DNA of 64,000 nucleotides from Bradyrhizobium sp. SZCCT0153 (GCF_018129995.1 NZ_JAFCKS010000007.1:124001-188000), one strand, 5' to 3'; shown: positions 25,938 through 34,861, numbered from the stretch's first letter. Notes: generated by a model not told the origin, from the letters alone. Made by a program: numbers and translations.

Positions 25938-26269
25938 TTTTCTCAAATCATCTGTCGGGTGGACTGACCTTCGGCGTGGAGCCGGCTCCCGCCTGTGACG
26001 CATGCGCGACGATCAGCAGCAGATGGCTGCTTCGGTGGTCGGCAAACTAAAATGCCGAAAACAACCCCATGCACAGTAGCGAAGCCATCGGCGAGATGAC
26101 GTTTTTCCGAAACAGTTTGACGCGTCGGGCAAAACAGGGGCATGATGTCATCGTGCCAGTCTGTAGATCGGGGCTTTGGGCGCGGGAGAGGGCAATCGCA
26201 ATCGGACGACATTTTCGCGAGCCGAAGTGATGTCGTCTTCCCTGGAAGCACGCGTTCCGCGACGTCCCA
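25938..26269. other. Non-coding junction between attR and tetR
   Basis: About 330 bases with no supported gene. A 102-residue minus-strand frame exists here but has no domain. The stretch around 26,095-26,160 (GACGTTTTTCCGAAACAG ... GGGGCATGATGTCATC) looks like dispersed intergenic sequence of this genus. Confidence 0.35.
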
Positions 26270-26890
26270 CTACCTCAAAAACCCCACCACCATCCGCGTC
26301 GTCTCATCCACCAGCGTCCGCACCGTCTTGTCCGATCGCATCGCGGCCTGGTTCAGCACCGTGTTGTGCGCGACCGCTTCGATTGCGCTGACGCAGATGA
26401 AGGTTGCGACGTCGAGGTCGATCTTGCGCATTTCCTTGCGGTGGATGTCGAAATAGGCCCGGACGAGGGCGTGGATCTCGCGGTTGAAGGCTTCGACGTC
26501 GAGCTTTCCGGCGCGCGGGATCTGCTCGGCGAGGACGCGATGCAGTTCGGGGTTGATGCGGTGCGCCTCGATCGCGACGGTGACGAGGCGGCGCACGGCT
26601 TTGTCGATCGGCATGTCGGTGACTTCGGTCAGCGCTGAACGGACGATGCCCATGATCTCCTCGTTGTGACGATTGATCACGGCGGCGACCAGCGCCTCCT
26701 TGCTTGGAAAATACTGGTAGAGCGAGCCGACGCTGACGCCGGCGATTTCGGCGATGCGGTTGGTGCTCGCTTTCTCGAAACCTTCGCGGACCAGAATGCG
26801 AGCGGTGGCCTCTACCAATGCGTCGACGGTGGCGCGGGATCGCTGCTGCGAGGCATTTTTCCGGGCTTTTGTCGGCGGTTTGCGGGCCAC
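26270..26890 (-). CDS. TetR family transcriptional regulator
   Basis: A 206-residue regulator starting at GTG 26890 (MARKPPTKARKNASQQRSRA). The frame extends to 27,106 and an ATG exists at 26,938, but that ATG overlaps a perfect minus-strand TATAAT (26,937-26,942), so the later GTG is preferred. The TetR HTH is clear: VDALVEATARILVREGFEKA followed by STNRIAEIAGVSVGSLYQYF. The C-terminal helical domain is generic. Divergent from an esterase gene whose promoter region it probably shares and represses. Confidence 0.9.
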   Translation of the reverse strand: MARKPPTKARKNASQQRSRATVDALVEATARILVREGFEKASTNRIAEIAGVSVGSLYQYFPSKEALVAAVINRHNEEIMGIVRSALTEVTDMPIDKAVRRLVTVAIEAHRINPELHRVLAEQIPRAGKLDVEAFNREIHALVRAYFDIHRKEMRKIDLDVATFICVSAIEAVAHNTVLNQAAMRSDKTVRTLVDETTRMVVGFLR

Positions 26891-26904
26891 GGCCTTGTGA
26901 TCTG

Positions 26905-26942
26905 AATGCGAGTAGGAAAAGCGAGTGAATGCTCGCATTATA
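26905..26942 (-). promoter_or_regulatory. tetR promoter with overlapping inverted-repeat operator
   Basis: Minus-strand -10 box TATAAT at 26,937-26,942. Inverted repeats overlie and follow it: AATGCGAG (26,905-26,912) pairs with CTCGCATT (26,932-26,939), and GCGAGTGAATGCTCGC at 26,921-26,936 is an additional shorter dyad. The layout suits TetR autorepression. Confidence 0.6.
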
Positions 26943-27010
26943 CCCGCAAGTGGCGGCGGGTCGGCAAGCCTCTTTGACGCCGCGTCGAAAGAGCCGATGG
27001 GGATGTGGCC

Positions 27011-27985
27011 ATGAGCGTTGCCAGGATCGTGTCTGTCTTGCATTTTTGTCCGGGCGGTTGCGTGTTCAATACGCCATCCCAGCGCGATTCCGCACCGAGC
27101 CTGCAAAGCCGCGCCCTCAATCTGCTATTGCGGCAGCTTCCGTATAAGCAACAGCTGGCGTCCGCCGAGGCGGTGCAGGCGCATGTGCAGAAGCTCGCGT
27201 TGCAGCCGGCCTCGTTCGAGCCGACGGGGCTGGGGCGCGGCGTCGAGGCGACGCTGACCAAGATGGGCGGATGGCCGGTCTATTACACGGCGCCGTCGTC
27301 GGGACATGAGGGGTGCAACCACGTCATGTTCCTGCATGGCGGCGGCTTCATCAACGAGATCGTGCCCGCGCATTGGCGCTTCGTCGGGCAGATGACGCGC
27401 AACGCGGGCGTTGTCTGCGTCGTCCCGATCTATCCATTGGCGCCGCGCGCCACGGCGAAGGATATCGTCCCGAAGACGGCCGAGCTGCTGCGCATGCTGC
27501 TCGAGGATGCCGGGTCCGCAAAGGTCACGGTGGTCGGCAATTCGGCCGGAGCCAACCTCGCGCTCGCTGCGTGCCAGTGGTTGCGTGATCGCGGGCACCG
27601 GCAGCCGAACCGGCTGGTGCTGATCTCGCCCGCGGCCGATGCCTCGGTCAGCCGCCCGGAGCAGGTGGCGATCGCGGCCCGGGATCCGATCCAGGACATT
27701 CCGGGCATCGTCGAGGCGGGGCGGCTCTATGCCGGTGAGCTCGATGTCGGCCATCCCTTCGTCAGCCCGCTGAACGGCGCCTTCCGCGCGCTTGCGCCGA
27801 TGACGATCTTCTCGGGCACGCGCGATCTGCTCTACCCTGACAGCGTCGATCTTGCGGAGCGCGCGCGGGCGGCGGGCGTGCCGGTCGAGCTGCATCTGCT
27901 CCGTGACCAGCCGCACAATTACGCGCTGATGCCGACGCCGGAAGGACGGCGCGCGCGGGCGATGATTTTGCAGGCGGTGGCTTAA
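27011..27985 (+). CDS. Alpha/beta hydrolase fold-3 (hormone-sensitive-lipase-type) esterase
   Basis: A 324-residue esterase of the HSL family. HGGGFINE near residue 108 forms the oxyanion hole, VVGNSAGANLALA near 176 holds the nucleophile Ser, GTRDLLYPD near 266 the Asp, and DQPHNYALM near 300 the His. Start is ATG 27011 (a GTG 6 bases earlier is possible); the first 20 or so residues are not conserved. Divergent from tetR across a promoter with dyad symmetry, suggesting repression by that TetR. Substrate unknown; probably a short-chain ester. Confidence 0.88.
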   Translation: MSVARIVSVLHFCPGGCVFNTPSQRDSAPSLQSRALNLLLRQLPYKQQLASAEAVQAHVQKLALQPASFEPTGLGRGVEATLTKMGGWPVYYTAPSSGHEGCNHVMFLHGGGFINEIVPAHWRFVGQMTRNAGVVCVVPIYPLAPRATAKDIVPKTAELLRMLLEDAGSAKVTVVGNSAGANLALAACQWLRDRGHRQPNRLVLISPAADASVSRPEQVAIAARDPIQDIPGIVEAGRLYAGELDVGHPFVSPLNGAFRALAPMTIFSGTRDLLYPDSVDLAERARAAGVPVELHLLRDQPHNYALMPTPEGRRARAMILQAVA

Positions 27986-28143
27986 GAGGAAGGTGTGATC
28001 GTTGTCACAAAGCGCGCCGCCGCAATGGGGGCTGGCGCTGGCGGTGCCCGCGCGGAAGGACCATGCGGCCTCCGGGGCGTTTCCTCATCCTCAGTCTTGA
28101 TATCCGTAGTCTTGATATCAGTAGTTTTGCGGGGCCTTATTGG

Positions 28144-28383
28144 TCAGGCGTGGCCCTTGATCTCGTAATGACCCGGCACGCATTTGTAGCGATCGAGGCG
28201 CCAGTTGGCGTGGTAGATCGGATGCTCGCCCATCCATTTCGCCAGCGGGGCCTGTGCGCCGATCGCACACTGCATCATCGATATCTCGGGCGTCATGTTG
28301 CTGTCGGTCACGATTTCCTCGATGCAACTGCCTGAGCTGGCTGCACTAAGCCGGCAGAGCACGGCAACGACGGTCACGAACAT
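28144..28383 (-). CDS. Small secreted/conserved protein, unknown function
   Basis: A 79-residue protein from ATG 28383, MFVTVVAVLCRLSAASSGSC, i.e. a hydrophobic N-terminus that may be a signal peptide, then EEIVTDSNMTPEISMMQCAI, APLAKWMGEHPIY, and WRLDRYKCVPGHYEIKGHA. Three or four Cys may form disulfides. This small family seems common in Bradyrhizobium. The same minus frame stays open for 2.4 kb upstream across two plus-strand genes, but only this terminal part has protein-like sequence and a ribosome site (GGTGACAGGA). Confidence 0.68.
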   Translation of the reverse strand: MFVTVVAVLCRLSAASSGSCIEEIVTDSNMTPEISMMQCAIGAQAPLAKWMGEHPIYHANWRLDRYKCVPGHYEIKGHA

Positions 28384-28701
28384 TCCTGTCACCTCATCGG
28401 TAGTTTCTGACCACGAAGAGGATGCAAGCGGAGTGCCAGAGCCTGTGACTGAAACAACACGCTGGCCTGGCCGACTCGACCCAGCGTCCGGAGTCCATTT
28501 GACGATTCGGATTGTAAAAAAATTGCCCATAAACCGAAGCCGGGCAACTACGGGGAACCGGGCGAGGGATGACCGATTGTGGGGGCAGCGCCGCGCCGGT
28601 GACGCTTCACAGGGCCCTCGCAGCCGATAGGCTCGCAGACTGCGGATACCCGCCGGGAGAGCAGGACCGCAGCAAGGGCTTTGGAAACGCGAGGGCAGAC
28701 C
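28384..28701. other. Gap between divergent genes
   Basis: About 320 bases with no supported gene. It must contain promoters for the small leftward gene and the rightward DapA-family gene. No clear -35/-10 pair, operator or repeat stands out. Confidence 0.3.
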
Positions 28702-29610
28702 ATGAAGGCACGACCGACCGGCGTGATTCCGCCGATGACGACGCCGTTTCGCAAGGACGGCGAGATCGACTTTGGGCTCGTGGCGCCCCAGGTCGACTGG
28801 ATGATCGGCGCCGGCGCGCATGGCGTCGCCGCCGGTGGTTCGACCGGCGAAGGCCACACGCTCGACCACGAGGAATATCGCGACCTGATGGAAGCGACGG
28901 TGGCGGCGGTGAAGGGGCGCATTCCCGTGATCGCCGGCATCATCGTCGATTCCACGCGCGATGCGATTCGCCGGGGCAAGCTCGTGCGCGACATGAACGT
29001 TGCGGCCCTCCAGGTCACGCCGGTGCATTATCTGTTCAAGCCCGACGACGAGGCGATGGTCGCGCACTTCCGCGCCATGGCCGACGAGACCGGCATGCCC
29101 ATCATCATCTACAACGTGGTGCCGTGGTCCTATCTGTCGCCGGCGCTGCTGACGCGGATCATGACCGAGGTGCCGCTGGTGGTCGGCGTCAAGCAGAGTG
29201 CGGGCGATCTCAAGCTGTTCGCCGACCTCATGATGATGGCGCCGGACAAGCTGATCTACAGCGCGGTCGATGCCCTGATGTATCCGTCCTACACATTGGG
29301 CGCCCATGGTTCGATCGCGGCAATCTTGACCGCGGCGCCGCATGCCTCGGTCGCGCTGTGGGACGCGGTGAAGGCGGGCGACCATCCGCGCGCGCTGGAT
29401 TTGCACAAGAAGCTGCTGACGCTGTGGAACGCCGCCATCGCCGACAATCTGCCGGCCTGCACGCGCTACGCGCAGACGCTGCAGGGCCTGCCCAGGACCT
29501 ATCCGCGCGCGCCGATGCCGGAGGCATCGCTTGCGCAGCAGGCGGCGATCCGCAAGGCGCTCGAGGGTCTCGGCGCGTTGAACGCCCAACGCGTCGAAGC
29601 GGCGGAATAG
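28702..29610 (+). CDS. Dihydrodipicolinate synthase (DapA) family lyase/aldolase
   Basis: A 302-residue TIM-barrel enzyme from ATG 28702 (GAGGG 8 bases before). Family landmarks: GVIPPMTTPFRKDGEIDFG, AAGGSTGEGHTLDHEE (phosphate/carboxylate loop), catalytic Tyr in MPIIIYNVVPWSYLSP, and Schiff-base Lys in VVGVKQSAGDLKLF. The family includes DapA, N-acetylneuraminate lyase and keto-sugar aldolases. The location next to an SDR and away from lysine genes argues for a catabolic aldolase or lyase rather than lysine synthesis. The substrate is not determinable here. Confidence 0.9.
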   Translation: MKARPTGVIPPMTTPFRKDGEIDFGLVAPQVDWMIGAGAHGVAAGGSTGEGHTLDHEEYRDLMEATVAAVKGRIPVIAGIIVDSTRDAIRRGKLVRDMNVAALQVTPVHYLFKPDDEAMVAHFRAMADETGMPIIIYNVVPWSYLSPALLTRIMTEVPLVVGVKQSAGDLKLFADLMMMAPDKLIYSAVDALMYPSYTLGAHGSIAAILTAAPHASVALWDAVKAGDHPRALDLHKKLLTLWNAAIADNLPACTRYAQTLQGLPRTYPRAPMPEASLAQQAAIRKALEGLGALNAQRVEAAE

Positions 29611-29754
29611 TCCGCCCGCCGAAATAATCGATCTCGAAGCCGGCAGCGCCGATCCGCTTTTACCTGCGGATGCGGCGCTGCTAGATTTTGCGTGCGTCCC
29701 GATGCGGCGCGGCGTCGAAGAAACAGACGGACAAGGGGAGGGGCCGAAAGTCCC

Positions 29755-30726
29755 ATGAAGGAATTTGCAGGAAAGATCGCCGTCATCACCGGCGGCGGCA
29801 CGGGAATGGGGCGCGAGCTCGCGCGGCAGCTCGTCGCCAAGGGCTGCAACGTCGCGATGTGCGACGTCTCGGAAGCCGCGATGGCCGAGACGAAGCGGCT
29901 GTGCGAGGTCGAGAAGCTGCCGCAGGGCCTGCGCGTCACGACCCATGTCGCCGATGTTTCGATCGAGGATCATCTCAAGCGCTTCCGCGACGAACTCGCC
30001 GAGCAGCAGAAGACGGACCGGATCCATCTCCTGTTCAACAACGCCGGCATCGGCGGCGGCGGCAGCCTGTTCACCAACACGCGCGAGCAGTGGGAACGCA
30101 CCTTCAACATCTGCTGGGGCGGCGTCTATCTCGGCGTCCGTACCTTCCTGCCGATGCTGGTCGCGGCCGACGAAGCCCACATCGTCAACACTGCGAGCGT
30201 CAACGGCTTCTGGGCCTCGATCGGCATGAACCAGGCGCACACCGCCTACAGCTCGGCCAAGTTCGCGGTGAAGGGATTTTCCGAAGCGCTGATCAACGAT
30301 CTCCGCCTGCACGCGCCGCACGTCAAATGCTCGGTGGTGATGCCCGGCCACATCGGCACCTCGATCGTCTCCAACTCGCGCAAGGTGCAGAGCGCCGACG
30401 GCTCGGAGCGGCTCAGCGCCGACGAGGTCGCGCTGACCCGCAAGCGCATGGTCGCGGCCGGCGTGCCAGATGCCGACAGGATGTCGGACGAGGACATCCA
30501 GGCGGCGTTCGCCGAGCGCGCGCGCAGCTTCCTCGAGGATGCGCCGACGACGGCGGCGCAGGCCGCGAAGATCATTCTCGACGGCGTCAAGGCGGAGCGC
30601 TGGCGCATTCTCGTGGGCGAGGACGCCCGCCGACTCGACGAGCGCGTGCGCGCCACGCCGGAGCAGGCCTATGACCGCGCCTTCTATGAAAGTTTTACCC
30701 AGGAAGTCGGCTGGCGGCTTGGCTGA
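29755..30726 (+). CDS. Short-chain dehydrogenase/reductase
   Basis: A 323-residue Rossmann-fold oxidoreductase from ATG 29755 (AGGGGAGGGG ahead). The cofactor motif GGGTGMGRELARQL near residue 12, NNAG in LLFNNAGIGGGG near 95, Ser in NTASVNG near 144, and YSSAK near 167 (catalytic Tyr and Lys) are all present. An extra C-terminal region of about 70 residues (DADRMSDEDIQAAFAERARS, then WRILVGEDARRLDERV) is typical of a larger SDR subgroup. Follows the DapA-family gene by 144 bases, so a shared pathway is plausible but unproved. Confidence 0.92.
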   Translation: MKEFAGKIAVITGGGTGMGRELARQLVAKGCNVAMCDVSEAAMAETKRLCEVEKLPQGLRVTTHVADVSIEDHLKRFRDELAEQQKTDRIHLLFNNAGIGGGGSLFTNTREQWERTFNICWGGVYLGVRTFLPMLVAADEAHIVNTASVNGFWASIGMNQAHTAYSSAKFAVKGFSEALINDLRLHAPHVKCSVVMPGHIGTSIVSNSRKVQSADGSERLSADEVALTRKRMVAAGVPDADRMSDEDIQAAFAERARSFLEDAPTTAAQAAKIILDGVKAERWRILVGEDARRLDERVRATPEQAYDRAFYESFTQEVGWRLG

Positions 30727-30991
30727 CGCTGTCAACGAGCGCGCGCGAATATGGGTATGATGATCGTCATGGCAAGAGGCGCGCATGTAATTTTGCGTGC
30801 CACCTCCTGCCAGCTTTTGTTGCCGGCTTTTCTCCAATCATGACGAATTGGAATGTCACGCATGCGGCGCGTCGATGCGTTCAAGCGATGGTGATCTTAA
30901 ACGGCTCTCATTCGGTGCACGGCAGCTTGGTCAGGGAACCGAAATAGTTTAGTCAGTCAGGTGTAAGGCGATGACCAGAGCGTAGCTCCCG

Positions 30992-32104
30992 ATGATACCC
31001 GCATGCCTCTCCGACGACTGGATCCTTTGCCCGGAGCGAGAGGACATTTCCGCTGAGTTCACCCGGCTCCTCACCGCGGCCCAGGAGGGCGGCGCCACGA
31101 TCGCCGAATGCCTGATGATCGCGCGGCAGCTGAAGCGCGGCGAAGACCAATCCTGGCATCGCGAGTGGAAAAAGCTGGCGCAGGCCAATCGTCATCGCGC
31201 CGAGGCCGCGTTCGCGGAAGGCCACATGGCGAGCGCACAACGCAACTGGCTGCGCGCGATGAATTACTACGGCGCAGCGGCGATGCCGCTCGACCAGGCC
31301 GACGAGCGCCGCTGGGTTGCCGTGCTCGCGATGCAGGAGTGCGCCCGCCGCTACCTCACGGCGCGCGGCCCGGCCGGCGACGTCGTCACGATACCCTGGC
31401 TCGACGGACACTCGCTGCAGGGCTACTTCCTGCCGGCGCCGTCGGCAGGCGAGCAGGCCCCGACCGTGATCTGCATCGGCGAGCCGGGCCACCGCAAGGA
31501 GGAATTCCTGTTCAAGCTCGCGCCGCATGCGCGCGAGCGCGGCTTCTCGATGCTGGCACTGGACCTCTTCGGCGACCAGCGCGATGATTATCTCGACGCG
31601 CTGTTGCGGCGCCGGGATCTGGAAAGCGCGATTCCCAGCGTCATGGACTATCTGGAGAAGCGCAGCGACGTCGATTTCAGGCGCGTCGCGATCGTGGCCG
31701 ACGGCTGGGGCTCTTCCTTCGTGGCGCGCGCGGTGCTGCAGGAGCCGCGGCTTGCCGCCGCCGTCTGCGATGGCGGTCTCTGGGACCTGCACGAACGGGC
31801 CTTCTTCGCCAGCCGATTCGCCATGAGCGATGTCAGCATCGTGCCGGTGCCGCATGCGCCGCTGATGGCCTCCAGCGCCGACTGTCCGGTCCTGATCACG
31901 CTGGGTGAGGACGGCTGGCTCAAGGCCGACCGGGCGCGACAGATCGTCCAGACCTCCCGGCTCGGCAGCTCGGATGTGATGCTGAAGGTGTTCACCGCGG
32001 CCGAAACCGGTGCGGCGCAGTCCCATGCGGACAATCCGAGCCTGGCCAACGAATACATCTTCGACTGGCTCGAATCGCGGCTCGGCGCCGCCGGGCGCAT
32101 CTAA
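30992..32104 (+). CDS. Alpha/beta hydrolase-fold protein (FrsA/pseudooxynicotine-hydrolase-like), nucleophile apparently missing
   Basis: A 370-residue protein. An N-terminal helical region (WHREWKKLAQANRHRAEAAF, WLRAMNYYGAAAMPLDQAD) precedes a hydrolase-fold domain from about residue 125 (VVTIPWLDGHSLQGYFLPAP, VICIGEPGHRKEEF). At the place where the nucleophile elbow GxSxG is expected the sequence reads VAIVADGWGSSFVARAV, with Gly in place of Ser. An Asp (LITLGEDGWL) and His (GAAQSHADNP) that would complete a triad remain. So it may be inactive as a serine hydrolase or use a different residue. Function unknown. Confidence 0.72.
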   Translation: MIPACLSDDWILCPEREDISAEFTRLLTAAQEGGATIAECLMIARQLKRGEDQSWHREWKKLAQANRHRAEAAFAEGHMASAQRNWLRAMNYYGAAAMPLDQADERRWVAVLAMQECARRYLTARGPAGDVVTIPWLDGHSLQGYFLPAPSAGEQAPTVICIGEPGHRKEEFLFKLAPHARERGFSMLALDLFGDQRDDYLDALLRRRDLESAIPSVMDYLEKRSDVDFRRVAIVADGWGSSFVARAVLQEPRLAAAVCDGGLWDLHERAFFASRFAMSDVSIVPVPHAPLMASSADCPVLITLGEDGWLKADRARQIVQTSRLGSSDVMLKVFTAAETGAAQSHADNPSLANEYIFDWLESRLGAAGRI

Positions 32105-32205
32105 AGCGCAATGAGATTGGGATGAATCGTCGTCGCGCTTTAGGTTGTTATTTGAGTGCGATCTTTTCGGAAAATCGCTTCGCACTTTTCCGGATCGTGC
32201 TCTAG
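32105..32205. repeat. Intergenic hairpin repeat
   Basis: Starts AAAGCGCAATGAG and pairs with GTCGCGCTTTAGG; a second hairpin TTCGGAAAATCGCTTCGC follows with CTTTTCCGG. Sequences like this occur between many Bradyrhizobium genes. It lies between the convergent hydrolase and marR genes and may act as a transcription end. Confidence 0.55.
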
Positions 32206-32215
32206 CGACGCCGCC

Positions 32216-32773
32216 TCAGAAGTCGAGGGTCAGGCGGACGCAGGCCTTTTCGAGACGGGTCTTCAAGGTCGCGAGCTTGGTGGTGAATTCGGTGAGTTCC
32301 TGCTCGTCGAATTCCTGGAAGACGAATTCCTTGATCGTCTTGTACTGCTCGTTGAGGCTCGCCAGGTGCTTCTGCGTCTTCTCGGTCAGCGACAACCGGA
32401 CCACCCGTGCGTCGGTCGGCGAGGGGCGACGGCGCAACAGGGCCTTCTTCTCGAGCAGCTTGGACTGGGTGGTGACGAACGAGGGATCGACGTGGAGAAG
32501 CTTGGAGACGACGTTGACGGGAATGCCGTCGTCCTTGTCGAGGTCGGAGATCGCCATCAGTATCAGCCATTGCGGGCCGCTGATGCCGAGCGTCCTCGCC
32601 CAGAACTGACGCAGCTCCTCCAGATACATGTTGATCGACGATATCTCCCAGGTGAAGCGCCGGATGATATCCAGATTGCCGACGGAGCGGAGGCGCGCCC
32701 CTTCTTTCCTCGTGGCTGACACAGCGTCACTCCCGTGATCTGAATACCTGCGGCCGGTGTTTTGCGCGGCCAT
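32216..32773 (-). CDS. MarR family transcriptional regulator
   Basis: A 185-residue winged-helix regulator. Core: LDIIRRFTWEISSINMYLEE, LRQFWARTLGISGPQWLILM, VNVVSKLLHVDPSFVTTQSK (recognition helix region), and LLRRRPSPTDARVVRLSLTE (wing). It closely resembles, as far as I can recall, the BadR-like aromatic-degradation MarR group of Rhodopseudomonas/Bradyrhizobium, but no aromatic degradation genes are next to it. Transcribed away from the porin gene, with a 355-base gap between. Confidence 0.9.
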   Translation of the reverse strand: MAAQNTGRRYSDHGSDAVSATRKEGARLRSVGNLDIIRRFTWEISSINMYLEELRQFWARTLGISGPQWLILMAISDLDKDDGIPVNVVSKLLHVDPSFVTTQSKLLEKKALLRRRPSPTDARVVRLSLTEKTQKHLASLNEQYKTIKEFVFQEFDEQELTEFTTKLATLKTRLEKACVRLTLDF

Positions 32774-33128
32774 AGTTCACGCAAGCCTGCTCTGACGCAA
32801 GTGCAGGGCAGGGTAATTTCGTCACTAAAATTACAAAGATGATCAGCTCAGCAGACTGGCTCAGCCGCGGTGTTGCGCGCGGGGCACAGGTTTAGCGAAA
32901 CCACAAAGCTGACTAAATAAACTATTTTGATTAAGGGAACGGCGCAGGCATATTGCTCCGTGACGGTGGGGGGTTCTCGATCGTCCCGTTGCAGGTGGTT
33001 CGCTCACGTTCCTCGCGTTCAAGCAGGTGCGTCCGAAAGCGCGAAGCGGCCGAGCGGATTTGAAGAGACGGGGATCTGGGGGGCCTCACGGTCCGGTCTC
33101 CGCAAAATGTGCAACTTGGAGGTTTTAA
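32774..33128. other. Gap between marR and the porin gene
   Basis: About 355 bases between divergent genes. The left part is AT-rich (TCACTAAAATTACAAAGATG, then GACTAAATAAACTATTTTG at 32,909-32,927) and could hold promoters and a MarR site. The right end is the porin leader with a strong GGAGG site 9 bases before its ATG. No gene is supported. Confidence 0.4.
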
Positions 33129-34604
33129 ATGAGAGTGGTGAAGAGCCTTTTGCTCGGCACTGCGGCGGGTCTGATCGCCGTGAGTGCAGCCCAGGCGGCC
33201 GATCTTCCGGTCAAGGCCAAGGCGGTCGAGTACGTCAAGATCTGCTCCCTGTATGGAGCTGGATTCTACTACATGCCGGGCACCGACACCTGCATCAAGC
33301 TCGGCGGTTATCTGCGCGCTGACGCGATCCTTGGCGGCGCAGGCGACTATGGCTTCCAGCAAGGCGCGAACGCGGGCTCGAACAACCGTCTGACCAACTA
33401 CTATACCGGCCGCGCTCGTTTCGACTTCAACGTCGACACCCGCACGGCGACCGAGTATGGCGTGGTGCGAACCTACGCCGACATGGTCTTCAGCTGGGAT
33501 TCCCAGACGGTCACCGGCAGCAATCCCTCGACGTTCTCGACCGGTTCCGCCTCGCTCGGCCTCTACCATGCGTTCATCCAGTTCGCCGGCTTCACGTTCG
33601 GCCGCACGGTCTCGATCTTCGACGCCCCGTGGCAGAGCTATCCGGCTGGCGGTCCCGACACCATTCCGGGCGGCAGCAACCATACCAACGGTGTGAACCA
33701 GGTTGCCTACACGGCCGACTTCGGCCAGGGCATCACCGCGTCACTCGCGTTGCAGGACGAGACGACGGCGACGAACGGTCAGTCGAACCTCTGGAACGTG
33801 TCCTCGGGTACGGCCGCTCAGTTCGTGACGGGCGTCTACGGCGCCAATGCCTGGGGTGGCACGCGTTCTCCCGACATCATCGGTCAGGTCCGCGTCGACC
33901 AGGCCTGGGGTCTGGCCCAGATCTCGGTTGCCGCGCATGACCTCCATGCCGCCTACTACGGCGCCACGGAATCGACCGGTCATCCCTCCGACAAGTGGGG
34001 TTGGGCTGTGCAGGGCGCCTTGTCGATCAAGAATATCCCGACCGGCGCGGGCGACAACATCAACTTCCAGGCCGTCTACACCGACGGTGCAACCCGTTAC
34101 AACTTCCAGAGCCTGTTCCCGCAGAGCTTCTTCATGTTCAGCGGTAGCGGCACCGCGTATCAGAGCACCGGTTTCGCCGGTGTTTCCGACGGCGTCTTCG
34201 GTACCGGTACCGGCATCGATACCGTCAAGACCTGGGGCTTGCGTGGTGGCTATACCCACAACTGGAGCCCGAACTGGGCGAGCGCCGTCTACGGCGGTTA
34301 CGCCCAGTTGAAGTACGGCGATGCCGGCAAGGGCCTGATCTGCGGCAACTTCGCTGCTATCGCGGTCGCGGGCGCTACTTGCAATCCGGACTTCAACTTC
34401 GCGGTCGTCGGTGTCAACACCGTGTGGACTCCGGTCAAGAACCTGGCGCTCACTGCCGACGTGAGCTGGTCGCATCTGGACCAGAAGTACTCCGGCTCCA
34501 TTGCAAGCCCGGGTATTGCCAGCGCTGCGAAGCCGGCGGCCGTGTACGAGCTGAAGGACCAGAACTCGGTCAGCATGCTCCTGCGCGCCCAGCGCAACTT
34601 CTAA
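33129..34604 (+). CDS. Major outer-membrane porin (Porin_2 family)
   Basis: A 491-residue beta-barrel protein. The signal peptide is VVKSLLLGTAAGLIAVSAAQ with cleavage after AQA, then ADLPVKAKAVEYVKICSLYG, GAGFYYMPGTDTCIKLGGYL, the Porin_2 N-terminus of Rhizobiales. The rest is rich in alternating aromatic/polar strands, with a C-terminal ...VSMLLRAQRNF ending in the terminal Phe required for BAM recognition. GGAGG precedes the start. It forms a channel in the outer membrane. Strong expression is suggested by the good ribosome site and a strong terminator 25 bases after the stop. Confidence 0.95.
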   Translation: MRVVKSLLLGTAAGLIAVSAAQAADLPVKAKAVEYVKICSLYGAGFYYMPGTDTCIKLGGYLRADAILGGAGDYGFQQGANAGSNNRLTNYYTGRARFDFNVDTRTATEYGVVRTYADMVFSWDSQTVTGSNPSTFSTGSASLGLYHAFIQFAGFTFGRTVSIFDAPWQSYPAGGPDTIPGGSNHTNGVNQVAYTADFGQGITASLALQDETTATNGQSNLWNVSSGTAAQFVTGVYGANAWGGTRSPDIIGQVRVDQAWGLAQISVAAHDLHAAYYGATESTGHPSDKWGWAVQGALSIKNIPTGAGDNINFQAVYTDGATRYNFQSLFPQSFFMFSGSGTAYQSTGFAGVSDGVFGTGTGIDTVKTWGLRGGYTHNWSPNWASAVYGGYAQLKYGDAGKGLICGNFAAIAVAGATCNPDFNFAVVGVNTVWTPVKNLALTADVSWSHLDQKYSGSIASPGIASAAKPAAVYELKDQNSVSMLLRAQRNF

Positions 34605-34628
34605 CATCGATCTCGCAGATCGATCAGA

Positions 34629-34660
34629 GAGCCCCGGCGGGACACCGCCGGGGCTTTTTT
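34629..34660 (+). terminator. Intrinsic terminator of the porin gene
   Basis: AGCCCCGGCGG-GACA-CCGCCGGGGCT stem followed by TTTTTT, starting 25 bases past the porin stop. Perfect 11-bp GC-rich stem. Confidence 0.93.
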
Positions 34661-34822
34661 ACAAGAGGGGCGTTCGGAAAATCCGGCAGCCCGTGCGGGC
34701 GACGAAGACGAGCCATGCGGTTCGATCGGCCCCAGACTTATTTACTTACCTGAGTTACTAAGCTATATAGCTTTCAGCCGATTTCGAAAGTTGCGGCTCT
34801 TAGCTTGATGCTAAGCCTCCAG

Positions 34823-34855
34823 AAACCTCCGGCAATGCCCTGCCGGAGGTTTTTC
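34823..34855 (+). terminator. Second intrinsic terminator with no upstream gene
   Basis: AAACCTCCGGCA-ATGCCC-TGCCGGAGGTTT stem followed by TTTCG. It lies 160 bases past the porin terminator with no ORF between. The better T-run is on the plus strand. It could end a small plus-strand transcript or serve the convergent gcrA-like gene. Confidence 0.7.
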
Positions 34856-34861
34856 GTTTCA

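Noticed and set aside
25943..26251. 102-residue minus-strand ORF after attR
   Set aside because: No ribosome site or domain; it lies over what looks like dispersed intergenic sequence.
28144..30837. 897-residue minus-strand open frame
   Set aside because: It runs antisense through two well-supported plus-strand genes (DapA-family and SDR); the composition is the Arg/His-rich shadow pattern of high-GC DNA. Only its last 79 codons look like a real protein.
30953..32185. 410-residue minus-strand frame
   Set aside because: Antisense to the hydrolase-fold gene, with low-complexity sequence; no homology visible.
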